Shown: piece after piece, positions 8,218 to 15,381 of the stretch | Position numbering within the stretch: position 1 is the first letter of the stretch | Layout: each line of letters starts with the position of its first letter | Assembly (NCBI GenBank): GCA_964528595.1 | Contig: CAZGTM010000050.1 | Location: forward strand, 1 to 24,794 | Source of the DNA: CAYFKJ01 sp964528595 | Lineage (GTDB): Bacteria; Pseudomonadota; Alphaproteobacteria; UBA2966 | Direction: 5' to 3' | Length of the DNA stretch: 24,794 bases | The notes under the pieces: generated by a model | Seen by the model: the letters and a program-made list of their open reading frames with translations, nothing else | The model's database searches: none | What the model was told of the DNA's origin: nothing | Program-made: the position numbers and the translations under genes

Positions 8218-8829
8218 TCAGCGTTCCGAAAACGCCAGCTTCGCCCCCAGAGCCACGAAGGCGCCGGCGAATATACGTCGGATCCAGGTCATGACCACCG
8301 GGCGGGAAATAACATGACGCCGGACGCCGGCGGCGAAAAAACCGTAGCCGATGAAAATCACGAAGGTCATGAGCATGAAAACGCCGCCCAGCCCCAGCAT
8401 GTGCCAGGTAGCGCCGGCCTCCTCGACCGAAACGAACTGGGGCAGGAAGGCGAGGAAGAACATGGAGAGCTTGGGATTGAGGATATTGATGAGGAAGCCC
8501 TTCACGACGACCTCCAGCGCGCCCTTGGTTTCGACCTTCTCGTTGACGGCCAGGGTGCCGGTTTCCTGCAGCGCGCCCCAGGCCATGTAGAGCAAGTAGG
8601 CGACGCCCGCGATCTTCGCCATCTGGAAGGCCACGGCGCTGGCGTGGAGCAAGGCAGCCAGGCCGAACACCGCGGCGGCGATATGCGGCAGGATGCCCAG
8701 CGTGCAGCCGAACGCGGCAATGATGCTCACCCAGGCGCCGCGCGAAATGCCGTGAGCGACGGTGTAGATGACGCCGGTTCCAGGCGCCACCACGACGATC
8801 AACGACGTTAGTAAAAACTCGGCGCTCAT
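8218..8829 (-). CDS. LysE-family amino acid/metabolite exporter
   Basis: The 203-residue integral membrane protein belongs to the LysE/RhtB family, whose members export amino acids or related metabolites using the proton gradient. Family landmarks are the N-terminal PGTGVIYTVAHGISRGAWVSI segment around residues 16-37, AGVAYLLYMAWGAL around 74-87, and GFLINILNPKLSMFFLAFLP around 110-130. About six hydrophobic segments are present and the length is typical. The start at 8829 gives the usual short N-terminus. A perfect 17-base inverted repeat lies about 33 bases upstream of the start (8862-8878) and is a candidate operator. It is probably co-transcribed with the alpha/beta hydrolase. The exported substrate is not predictable. 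Confidence 0.93.
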   Translation of the reverse strand: MSAEFLLTSLIVVVAPGTGVIYTVAHGISRGAWVSIIAAFGCTLGILPHIAAAVFGLAALLHASAVAFQMAKIAGVAYLLYMAWGALQETGTLAVNEKVETKGALEVVVKGFLINILNPKLSMFFLAFLPQFVSVEEAGATWHMLGLGGVFMLMTFVIFIGYGFFAAGVRRHVISRPVVMTWIRRIFAGAFVALGAKLAFSER

Positions 8830-8861
8830 TCCTGCAATACCCCTCTACCCGAACCACCATC

Positions 8862-8878
8862 AATGGATTTAATCCATT
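8862..8878. promoter_or_regulatory. Perfect 8-1-8 inverted repeat upstream of the lysE-like gene
   Basis: The sequence AATGGATTTAATCCATT is a perfect dyad with a single central T. It lies 33 bases upstream of the lysE-like start codon and 55 bases past the cupredoxin stop. No T tract follows it on the minus strand and the stem is AT-rich, so it looks more like a protein-binding site than a terminator. Which regulator would bind is unknown. Confidence 0.45.
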
Positions 8879-8933
8879 AGGTGACGGGCACCGGCAAAAA
8901 TCAAGGGCTCTCCAGCCTCCGCCAGGGCGGGTT

Positions 8934-9419
8934 CTATTTCACCACGATCAGCCCTTTCATTCCCATTTCCGTATGGGTCTTGCCGCTCTGGTCCTCGATG
9001 TCGCACAGCATGTCGTACTTGCCTGCCGCCACGGTGACGAACGTCCATTCGACGGTGTTGCCGGGGAAGATCTCCATTTCCGCCGGCGTGCCGACGACTT
9101 CGGCGACCGGTCGGGCGCTCGGGCCGAAATCTTCGAAGATCTTCACGCCCGAAGACCAGACGGCGCCGACGAGCCCGGGTGAATCGAATTCATGGACTTC
9201 GACGCTGGGATTGTTGATGACCAGGGTGTAACGCTTACCCGCCTCCAACTCGAGCCGGTCCGGATGGAACAACTTTTTTTTGTCGCCGTCCTTCCCCAGG
9301 GTTAACATGACCCGTTCAGCTTTCTGCCCGGCCAGATCGCCGGCGCTGCCCCCTGCTCCCGTGTAACCAAACGTTGCGACGACCACAGCCGCGGCGATCG
9401 CGGTACCAAAATTACGCAT
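8934..9419 (-). CDS. Exported cupredoxin-like copper protein
   Basis: The 161-residue protein has an N-terminal signal sequence (MRNFGTAIAAAVVVATFGYTG), so it should be periplasmic. The rest has a cupredoxin beta-sandwich pattern. Candidate type 1 copper ligands are His76 (VEVHEF), Cys139 (YDMLCDI), His149 (GKTHTE) and Met154. Nine residues separate Cys139 from His149, longer than in classic blue copper proteins, where two to four residues are usual. It may carry electrons or buffer copper. The start at 9419 has GGAGAG nine bases upstream. The gene stands alone: lysE begins 104 bases downstream, and small GC hairpins followed by GATTTTT (minus strand, about 8931-8896) may terminate it. Confidence 0.85.
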   Translation of the reverse strand: MRNFGTAIAAAVVVATFGYTGAGGSAGDLAGQKAERVMLTLGKDGDKKKLFHPDRLELEAGKRYTLVINNPSVEVHEFDSPGLVGAVWSSGVKIFEDFGPSARPVAEVVGTPAEMEIFPGNTVEWTFVTVAAGKYDMLCDIEDQSGKTHTEMGMKGLIVVK

Positions 9420-9471
9420 GTATATACTCTCCGGTTTTATGTCAGGTAATTGGACACTTGATTTATCTGTT

Positions 9472-9527
9472 ATTGCGATTGATTATCAATAGCGGTTACG
9501 CAATCTAACGTCAAGATTGATTTTGAC
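9472..9527. promoter_or_regulatory. AT-rich divergent control region with nested inverted and direct repeats
   Basis: Between the divergent cupredoxin and NTF2-like genes there is an AT-rich block. It holds a perfect dyad ATTGATTATCAAT (9478-9490) nested between ATTGCG (9472-9477) and CGCAAT (9499-9504). A GTCAA (9510-9514)/TTGAC (9523-9527) inverted pair follows, and GATTGATT occurs twice (9477-9484 and 9515-9522). TTGACA at 9523-9528 could be a -35 element, but I find no convincing -10 partner. The structure suggests a shared operator region; the regulator is unknown. Confidence 0.4.
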
Positions 9528-9637
9528 ACTTTCAACATTCGTATCTGGCTAGCTCACTTATGTATTTGGCGGTGACGCCCTATCCATGACGCTCTACTGT
9601 TGGCGAGTTGTTTTCAATCTGTACGGATCTCCAAATC

Positions 9638-10033
9638 ATGACCTCGAAAAACTTGGCCGCCTGGCACAGCGTCATCGCCGATGCCGACGTCAATGGACTT
9701 GAAGCATTACTGGCCGACGATGCCGTTTTCCATTCGCCGGTGGTCCACACGCCCCAGGTCGGCAAGCCCATCGTCCTGCTTTATCTGAAGGCCGCGTTCG
9801 AGGTATTGGGGTCGGACGATTTCCGTTACGTCCGTGAAGTCGAAAGCGGTGCCGATACCATTCTCGAATTTGAAACCGAAATCGACGGCATTCACTTCAA
9901 CGGCGTCGACATGATCCGTTGGAACGATGAGGGCAAGATCGTTGATTTCAAGGTCATGGTCCGCCCCCTGAAAGCCATCAATCTGCTTCACCAGAAGATG
10001 GCGGAGATGCTGCAGGCTTTGTCGTCGAAATAG
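9638..10033 (+). CDS. NTF2-like/SnoaL-like protein
   Basis: The 131-residue protein has the cone-shaped NTF2-like fold pattern: helix NLAAWHSVIADADVNGLEALL, then DDAVFHSPV, and later strands ending in GKIVDFKVMVRPLKAINLLHQKM. This superfamily includes isomerases, cyclases and non-catalytic ligand-binding proteins, so no reaction can be assigned. I start it at the ATG at 9638 (MTSKNLAAW), because the upstream in-frame TTG at 9608 adds ten residues that do not look like the family. It is followed after 11 bases by a MaoC-type hydratase gene on the same strand, so both may act on the same acyl-CoA or small carboxylic metabolite. Confidence 0.85.
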   Translation: MTSKNLAAWHSVIADADVNGLEALLADDAVFHSPVVHTPQVGKPIVLLYLKAAFEVLGSDDFRYVREVESGADTILEFETEIDGIHFNGVDMIRWNDEGKIVDFKVMVRPLKAINLLHQKMAEMLQALSSK

Positions 10034-10044
10034 GTGTGCTCAGC

Positions 10045-10527
10045 ATGACGAACCAATCGGATTTCACCGCCGCCGGACGGGCACGATTTTTTGAGGACTA
10101 CATCGCGGGGACAACCCACGTTCTCGGCAGCGTGACGGTCGACGAGGCGGAAGTCGTGGAATTTGCCGGCCGCTATGATCCGCAAAGCATTCACACCGAT
10201 CGGGAGGCGGCGATTGCAGGACCCTTCGGTGGACTGATCGCCAGCGGCTGGCAGACGGCGGGATTGATGATGAGCCTCTATGCCACGCGCTATCTTTCCG
10301 ACGCATCCAGCATTGCCTCACCGGGCATGGACGATTTGCGTTGGCTCCGGCCCGTGCGTCCGGGCGACCAACTGACCGTCACCGTCAACATCGTGGAAGC
10401 TACCCGGTCGCGCTCGAAACCGGACCGGGGCGTAGTTCGCACGGACATCAGGGTGAGCAATCAGGACGGCGACGACGTCATGAGCATGCTCGCCGTCAAT
10501 ATGATCAGCTGCCGCGAACCCGGTTAG
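10045..10527 (+). CDS. MaoC-family dehydratase (hotdog fold)
   Basis: The 160-residue protein is a single-domain MaoC/(R)-specific enoyl-CoA hydratase-like enzyme. The catalytic signature is visible as YDPQSIHTD, with Asp45 and His50 as the likely catalytic pair, followed by the FGGLIASGWQT helix that lies over the substrate. The C-terminal WLRPVRPGDQLTVTVNI block is typical. It is expected to hydrate or dehydrate a trans-2-enoyl-CoA. The ATG at 10045 is preferred over a GTG at 10036, because AGGTG sits just upstream and the fold begins there. Its last four bases overlap the end of the convergent GNAT gene. It is probably an operon with the NTF2-like gene. Confidence 0.92.
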   Translation: MTNQSDFTAAGRARFFEDYIAGTTHVLGSVTVDEAEVVEFAGRYDPQSIHTDREAAIAGPFGGLIASGWQTAGLMMSLYATRYLSDASSIASPGMDDLRWLRPVRPGDQLTVTVNIVEATRSRSKPDRGVVRTDIRVSNQDGDDVMSMLAVNMISCREPG

Positions 10528-10985
10528 TCCGTATCGACGTAGTAGACGATGAAGGGGCTGCGCTCCTGGTACTGATCATAGAGCGCCCGGGCGCGTTCGT
10601 TGTCTTCGGCGGTGAGCCAGCGCAACTTGGGCCAGCCTTCCTGCCGGCAAACCTCGATCACGTGATCCATCAAGGCCCGCCCTACGCCGCCGCTGCGGGT
10701 TTCCGGATCGACGAACAGATCACTGAGATAGCAAATCGTATTGCCGCCCAGCGTGCGCGGCGTACCGTGGTATTGGGCGAAGCCGACGATCCTGCCGCCC
10801 TCCTCCACGGCGATATCGCAACGCATTTCGTGGTCCGGGTCGGTTACCCAGCCCCAGACGGCGGCGATGGCGTCCTCGTCGGGCGAGACGTGGTAGAACT
10901 CGGCATAGCCGAGATAGATGGCCCGCCAGCCATCGTAATCGGCGGCGGCCGCGGGCCGCACTTGTGTTCCCCCCTGGTCCGCCAT
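10524..10985 (-). CDS. GNAT-family N-acetyltransferase
   Basis: The 153-residue protein contains the GNAT acetyl-CoA-binding core. Motif A is LSDLFVDPETRSGGVGRAL, with the R-x-x-G-x-G pyrophosphate loop, and motif B is seen as LRWLTAEDNERARALYDQY. The N-terminal VRPAAAADYDGW matches the usual start. The acceptor (amino acid, amine or protein) is not predictable. Its start codon overlaps the stop codon of the upstream hydratase/dehydrogenase as TGATG (base 10985 shared), so translation is probably coupled. Its stop overlaps the convergent MaoC stop by four bases. Confidence 0.92.
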   Translation of the reverse strand: MADQGGTQVRPAAAADYDGWRAIYLGYAEFYHVSPDEDAIAAVWGWVTDPDHEMRCDIAVEEGGRIVGFAQYHGTPRTLGGNTICYLSDLFVDPETRSGGVGRALMDHVIEVCRQEGWPKLRWLTAEDNERARALYDQYQERSPFIVYYVDTD

Positions 10986-13009
10986 CAGCCGGTCTTCTCG
11001 AAATCCGGTTTGCGGCGTTCCATGAAGGCGCCGATGCCCTCCTTGGCGGCGTCGGTCAGAGCGCTGTCGCCGAACGCCGCGTAACCGATCTCCAGAGCGT
11101 CGTTGAGACTGGGTGCGGCGGCGGCGTCGCGGATCGTGCCGCTGATGATGCCGACGATGTCCTGGCTAAGCACCTGACCGGTGACGCTCGTTTTGACATC
11201 TCCCGGAACATCGGAAATCGCCACCGGCGCGGCGGAAATGTGATCGCCGGATGCAGCCAATTCCTTCACGCGTTTCACGGCGGCGGGAATGAGGTCGGCC
11301 TGGTCGTCGACCAGTCCGTCGAGCATGCCGATCTCCGCGGCTTCGGGCGCTTTGAGTTTCTTGGCGGTCAACAACATGTCGTGGAAAGTGGCGGACGCAT
11401 CCGGCCAGCGGCGGTACGGCACAACCATGGCGCCGATGCCGGGCACGATACCGAGAGTGATTTCGGGGAGCTGCATCCAGGCTCCGGAGGCCGCGATAAT
11501 CGAATGGCAGCGGATGGCCAGTTCGAGACCGCCGCCCAGGGCCATACCGTTAAGCGCCGCGACGACCGGCTTTTCGCAAGCGTCCAGGTGAACCAGCAAC
11601 CGCGAGCAGGCCCGCGCATATTCTATGCTCTGTTGTTTATCGCCCAGCATGGACGGGAACTTGCCGATGTCGGCGCCGGCGCAAAAGGCGTGGGTGCCGT
11701 AGCCTGTGATGACGAAGCCTGCCACGTCGTCCCGGCCCTCGTTGGCCTCGATGACGCCGAGGATCTCGTCCGTCAGGTCGTCGTGCAGGGCGTTCATCGC
11801 TTCGGGCCGGCGCAGGGTGATGACGACGGCGCCGTCGATCTCGCTCACCAGCACATAGCGGTTGTAATCAAGGTACTCAGCGATGGGCTTGGCCGGCTGC
11901 GGCATGCCGGGCTTGTACTTGGCGAATTCGGCCAGGATGCGCTCGACTTCCGCAGCCCCCATGTCGCGCATCAGTTCGATGGGCCCCTTCTTGAAGCCCA
12001 GGGCGATGCAGCAGCCGAGATCGAGGTCGGCGGCATCGCCGATGTTGCGGTCCAGGATATCGACGGTCTGGCTAAAGAGGATGCCCAGCATGCGGTCGCG
12101 GATCAGATTGGCCTTGTCGGGCGCGACGTCGATACCGTTGCCCATGGCGACGGTTTCCCATTTCTCGGACCGCTGGAAGGCATCGGCCGGGCGGTAATGC
12201 TCACCCTCCTCCTCCATCTGCAGGGTATTGGTCTCGATGATGATGGGATTGCCGTTGGCCATGTTGAGCACGAAGAACGGCCCGGCGTGGACGAACTCGA
12301 AGGTTACGCTGTCGACATCCGCCGGTGTCGCCTCGTCCAGCAACAGACCGGCCTCGTTGCACCAGTTGTCGAAGATGCGGTCGAGCATGAAGCAAACCAC
12401 ATCGTCGGTGACCATCGGCACCTTGCCGGTGCGGTAGAAGAACCAGCGCAGATAGTCGATGACTTCAAGGTCCGACTTGGCCCACTCCACGACTTCCACC
12501 GCCGGGTTCTTGAAGGCCGGCGCGAAGAAATGCGTGACCGACGTGCGTTCGGGGTGCTCAAGGTGGGAGAACAGCCGGTCCGCCGGCAACGAACTGGTGT
12601 TGGATGTGATCAACGCGTCCGGCCGAATCAGGGCTTCGACGTCGGAGAAAATCTTGCGCTTCAGGTCGAGGCTCTCGGTCGCCGCCTCCAGCACCCAGTC
12701 ACAGTGGGCGAGCGCCGCGTAGTCCGTCGAGGTGACGATCTTGGCGCCGACTTTCTCGGCCAGCGCCGCCGAGATCTTGCCCCGCGCCACGCCTTTTTCC
12801 TTATAGGCATGGATGCGCGCTTCGGCCTTTTCCAGCGCTTCAGGATTGATGTCGATCAGGACAAGTTCAAGGTCGGGCAGTGCGCTTTTCAGGTAATAGC
12901 CGATATCCGGCCCGATGGTCCCGGCACCGATGATGGCGATGCTTTCAGGCAGTCCGCGCTTGGGGGAAAGCAGCGCGGGATTTTCAAAATTCACGTCACG
13001 AATAGCCAT
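10985..13009 (-). CDS. Bifunctional 3-hydroxyacyl-CoA dehydrogenase/enoyl-CoA hydratase, dehydrogenase domain first
   Basis: The 674-residue cytoplasmic enzyme combines two beta-oxidation steps. Residues about 20-200 form the NAD-binding dehydrogenase domain (GAGTIGPDIG at 28-37, SNTSS around 137-141, likely catalytic His160 in THFFAPA). Two C-terminal dehydrogenase domains follow to about residue 370. From about 385 to the end is a crotonase domain with AFCAGADIG (441-449), LGGGLELA with Glu496, and QLPEITLG with Glu515; both hydratase glutamates are present. The ending ERRKPDF is typical of crotonases. Domain order is the reverse of FadB/FadJ and matches Bacillus FadN-like and some archaeal crotonyl-CoA hydratase fusions. 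It is coupled to the GNAT gene. Chain-length preference is unknown. Confidence 0.94.
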   Translation of the reverse strand: MAIRDVNFENPALLSPKRGLPESIAIIGAGTIGPDIGYYLKSALPDLELVLIDINPEALEKAEARIHAYKEKGVARGKISAALAEKVGAKIVTSTDYAALAHCDWVLEAATESLDLKRKIFSDVEALIRPDALITSNTSSLPADRLFSHLEHPERTSVTHFFAPAFKNPAVEVVEWAKSDLEVIDYLRWFFYRTGKVPMVTDDVVCFMLDRIFDNWCNEAGLLLDEATPADVDSVTFEFVHAGPFFVLNMANGNPIIIETNTLQMEEEGEHYRPADAFQRSEKWETVAMGNGIDVAPDKANLIRDRMLGILFSQTVDILDRNIGDAADLDLGCCIALGFKKGPIELMRDMGAAEVERILAEFAKYKPGMPQPAKPIAEYLDYNRYVLVSEIDGAVVITLRRPEAMNALHDDLTDEILGVIEANEGRDDVAGFVITGYGTHAFCAGADIGKFPSMLGDKQQSIEYARACSRLLVHLDACEKPVVAALNGMALGGGLELAIRCHSIIAASGAWMQLPEITLGIVPGIGAMVVPYRRWPDASATFHDMLLTAKKLKAPEAAEIGMLDGLVDDQADLIPAAVKRVKELAASGDHISAAPVAISDVPGDVKTSVTGQVLSQDIVGIISGTIRDAAAAPSLNDALEIGYAAFGDSALTDAAKEGIGAFMERRKPDFEKTG

Positions 13010-13055
13010 TTCAGTCCAACCTCAACTCACACGATGTCGTCGTTTCCGATCCGCC

Positions 13056-13067
13056 CCCGAATTCGGG
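13056..13067. promoter_or_regulatory. Perfect 12-base palindrome upstream of the hydratase/dehydrogenase gene
   Basis: CCCGAATTCGGG is a perfect palindrome 47 bases upstream of the start of the minus-strand bifunctional gene, in the 124-base gap after the MDR gene. Its position suits an operator. A twelve-base palindrome in GC-rich DNA can also arise by chance, so the call is weak. Confidence 0.25.
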
Positions 13068-13133
13068 CCCTGTCATAGCAGCCCGGCCCGTTCTACGGAC
13101 AGTAAAAAATCAGGTTGTGAATACGGGAGATTC

Positions 13134-14066
13134 CTAGTCGCCGACACGCAGGACGGTTTTGCCGCGGGCATGACCGGTCTGGCTGATTTTGTGAGCCTGG
13201 CGAACGTCGGCCAGCGGCAGCACATGGTCGACCTGAGGCACAACGACGCCTTGGTTGACCAACTTGGCCATGGCGGCGAAGGCGGCGTCGACATCCTCCA
13301 CGACCGCGCGCACGAGATTGACGTCGAATTCGGCCGTGCGGTCCTCGAACGGCTTGGCGATCAGAAAGACCAGGATACCGCCGGGCTTCAGCACCTCGTA
13401 GGAGCGGTGATGGGTATCACCCCCGACGGAATCGAGGACGACGTCGAAATCGCTTAGTTCCTCGGCAAAATCCGCTTCGTCGTAGGCCACCACCCGATCC
13501 GCGCCCAAACTCCGGACGTAATCAGCGTTGGCCGCGCTGCAGGTGGTGGCAACGTCGGCGTCCAAGTACTTCGCCAGTTGAATGGCGAGACCGCCCACGC
13601 CACCCGCACCGCCATGGATCAGGACCTTCATGCCGGCTTGAACGCCGGCGCATTCAACCAGGCATTTCCAGGCCGAAACGGCGGACACCGGAAATGCCGC
13701 AGCGGAGCTGAACTCGATGCTTTCGGTCATGGCGGCGACATGTCCGGCCGGAACGGCGACGCACTCGGCATAGGCGCCCCGCGAGGTTTCACGGGCCATG
13801 AAGGATACCGTGTCACCTTTTGCAAAATTCGCGACGCCCTCGCCGACTGACGCCACGAGGCCGGCTCCCTCTCCGCCGGGCACCACGGGGAAGTCGACCT
13901 GGAAGAACTGTTTGAGGTGGCCGGCGCGGAGCTTCCAGTCGAAGGGATTGACGCCCGCCGCCTTGATGTCGATCAGAACTTCGCCGGCGGCGGGAACCGG
14001 GTCCGGCAGCTTCACCAACTCCAGTACGCTCTCGTCGCCGTAGGCGGCGTATTGTACGGCTTTCAT
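13134..14066 (-). CDS. NADP-dependent quinone-oxidoreductase-like MDR enzyme
   Basis: The 310-residue protein is a zinc-free medium-chain dehydrogenase/reductase of the quinone oxidoreductase group. The N-terminal GroES-like domain shows VNPFDWKLRAG (residues 39-49) and PVVPGGEGAG. The Rossmann domain has VLIHGGAGGVGGLAIQLAK, with the glycine motif at 152-161. The structural zinc cysteine cluster of alcohol dehydrogenases is absent. Members reduce quinones, enals or enoyl compounds with NADPH, and the substrate here is unknown. It is on the same strand as the bifunctional beta-oxidation enzyme, separated by 124 bases, and its start is divergent from the iron-sulfur gene pair. Length and ending are normal. 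Confidence 0.92.
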   Translation of the reverse strand: MKAVQYAAYGDESVLELVKLPDPVPAAGEVLIDIKAAGVNPFDWKLRAGHLKQFFQVDFPVVPGGEGAGLVASVGEGVANFAKGDTVSFMARETSRGAYAECVAVPAGHVAAMTESIEFSSAAAFPVSAVSAWKCLVECAGVQAGMKVLIHGGAGGVGGLAIQLAKYLDADVATTCSAANADYVRSLGADRVVAYDEADFAEELSDFDVVLDSVGGDTHHRSYEVLKPGGILVFLIAKPFEDRTAEFDVNLVRAVVEDVDAAFAAMAKLVNQGVVVPQVDHVLPLADVRQAHKISQTGHARGKTVLRVGD

Positions 14067-14134
14067 TACCTAACCTCGTATCGCCCGACAAAGGAGGAGA
14101 GGTTACTCCGCTTTGAGGAAATCCGCGATGGCTT

Positions 14135-14148
14135 CGGTCGTGCGACCG
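14135..14148. promoter_or_regulatory. Inverted repeat in the divergent MDR/iron-sulfur intergenic region
   Basis: CGGTCG-TG-CGACCG is a perfect 6-2-6 inverted repeat in the 256-base gap between the divergent MDR gene and the first iron-sulfur gene. It could be an operator shared by the two. The gap also contains a strong plus-strand AAGGAGGAGAGG with no nearby start codon, and a 51-codon open stretch on the minus strand without ATG or GTG (14106-14258). I see no other gene there. Confidence 0.3.
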
Positions 14149-14322
14149 GCCTTGTTGCCTCGGCCGCCGTTGCGAAAATCCTCCGTTGGGAATCGTCCTT
14201 CTCTTTCCCGCAACGCCTCGCTGGGCGCGTCAACAAATCTTTCAAAACAGTAGTTTGCTTATTTCCTGACGCAAGTTGACGCGGGTTTGCGAAAGCCCCG
14301 GTAGCTGGTTAATCTGACCGTC

Positions 14323-15375
14323 ATGTCGACGCCTGAAAAAACCGATTTGTCCGCCGAGGAAGTCAAAGCCATGGCCACCGGCCTGGGCGCCGATCTCGTG
14401 GGCATCGCCGGCGCCGCGACGCTGAACGCCTTTCCACCGGATCCGTTGTGGCCGCAAACGCCGGAAAACATTTCGCCCCACATCAAGAGCGTCATCGTCA
14501 TCGTGCAGCACATCCCAGCGGCGGTCTTCCGCTGTAAGCAGATGGTACCCGTGCAGTACATGGACATGGTGATCCTCAGGCGCATGGATAAGATCGCCGC
14601 CCGCATCGCCATGAAACTGGAAGACGCGGGCCACCCCAGCTTCGTTACCGCCGCCCAGGAAACCGACTGGAACATGAAGAAGGCCAGTTACGGTTATCTC
14701 AGCACACGGCATCTCGGCATCGAGGCGGGTCTCGGCAATTTCGGTCTTGAGGTCAACATCCTGACGCCTGAATGGGGACCCCGGCTCTACCTCACCGGCA
14801 TTCTCACCGAACTGGAGCTGGAGCCCGACGAACCGATGCACGAACAGGTCTGCATCGGCGAGGGCTGCTCGCGCTGTCTCTATTCGTGCCCCGGCGACGC
14901 CGTCGAGCATTTCGACATCAACAAGCCGGGTTGCGCCGAGTTTGCCCAGGAATTCGGCTACATGACCGTGACCAACATGCTGCGCAAGTTCGCCATGGCG
15001 GACCGCGAGGGCAAGCGGGAGATGATCCGGTCGCGCGACCTGTTCGGATTCTGGCAAGGCATCCTACGCGTCGTGGGGTCCTTCGGAGACTGCCCCCGTT
15101 GCCTCGCCGTCTGCCCGGTCGGCAACGACTACCATGCCTACCTGGCCGAGGACCAAAAAATCATCCCCGAAAGCACGCCGGAGAAAATCGCCAAGGGCAA
15201 GGCCTTTAAGGACGCCCGGCTGGCCGGCGAGGACGTGCCGGGTTTGAACGATTGGAATATCCGCTGGGTCGGTCCCGGCGGCTATTCGGGCAAAACGGCG
15301 AAGCTGCGCCGCGAAGAATTCAAAGCCGAGCAACAGGCCAAGCGGGATGAGTTTGAAGAGGTTCCGGGAGAGTAA
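14323..15375 (+). CDS. Reductive dehalogenase/QueG-like double [4Fe-4S] protein, paralogue 1
   Basis: The 350-residue protein has no signal peptide, so it is cytoplasmic. The N-terminal half resembles the cobalamin-binding fold of QueG and reductive dehalogenases: LGADLVGIAG (21-30), FPPDP (37-41), Tyr79-x-Asp81, and EAGLGNFGLEVNILTPEWGPR (134-154), which resembles the reductive dehalogenase block more than QueG. The C-terminal half has eight cysteines for two clusters: Cys177, 182, 185, 189, then Cys204, then Cys257, 260, 264, the latter two groups ending in CP. It is unlikely to be QueG itself, given the tandem copy and atypical cysteine spacing. Cobalamin binding is inferred. The second paralogue starts six bases downstream. 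No clear ribosome binding site precedes it. Confidence 0.88.
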   Translation: MSTPEKTDLSAEEVKAMATGLGADLVGIAGAATLNAFPPDPLWPQTPENISPHIKSVIVIVQHIPAAVFRCKQMVPVQYMDMVILRRMDKIAARIAMKLEDAGHPSFVTAAQETDWNMKKASYGYLSTRHLGIEAGLGNFGLEVNILTPEWGPRLYLTGILTELELEPDEPMHEQVCIGEGCSRCLYSCPGDAVEHFDINKPGCAEFAQEFGYMTVTNMLRKFAMADREGKREMIRSRDLFGFWQGILRVVGSFGDCPRCLAVCPVGNDYHAYLAEDQKIIPESTPEKIAKGKAFKDARLAGEDVPGLNDWNIRWVGPGGYSGKTAKLRREEFKAEQQAKRDEFEEVPGE

Positions 15376-15381
15376 CGCGTT

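Noticed and set aside
9478..9490. A Fur box or IHF site at the ATTGATTATCAAT dyad
   Set aside because: It matches only part of the 7-1-7 Fur consensus, and the spacing to a TTR element does not fit IHF. I therefore list it only as an unassigned dyad.
10964..13078. A 704-codon open frame on the plus strand opposite the bifunctional hydratase/dehydrogenase
   Set aside because: It is the mirror of a clearly real minus-strand gene with intact motifs. Its translation is rich in Gly, Arg, His and Asp with no recognisable domain, typical of antisense frames in GC-rich DNA.
14242..15057. A long minus-strand open frame across the first Fe-S gene and into the upstream gap
   Set aside because: It is antisense to a gene whose cysteine motifs are conserved in its paralogue. 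The translation shows no family features.
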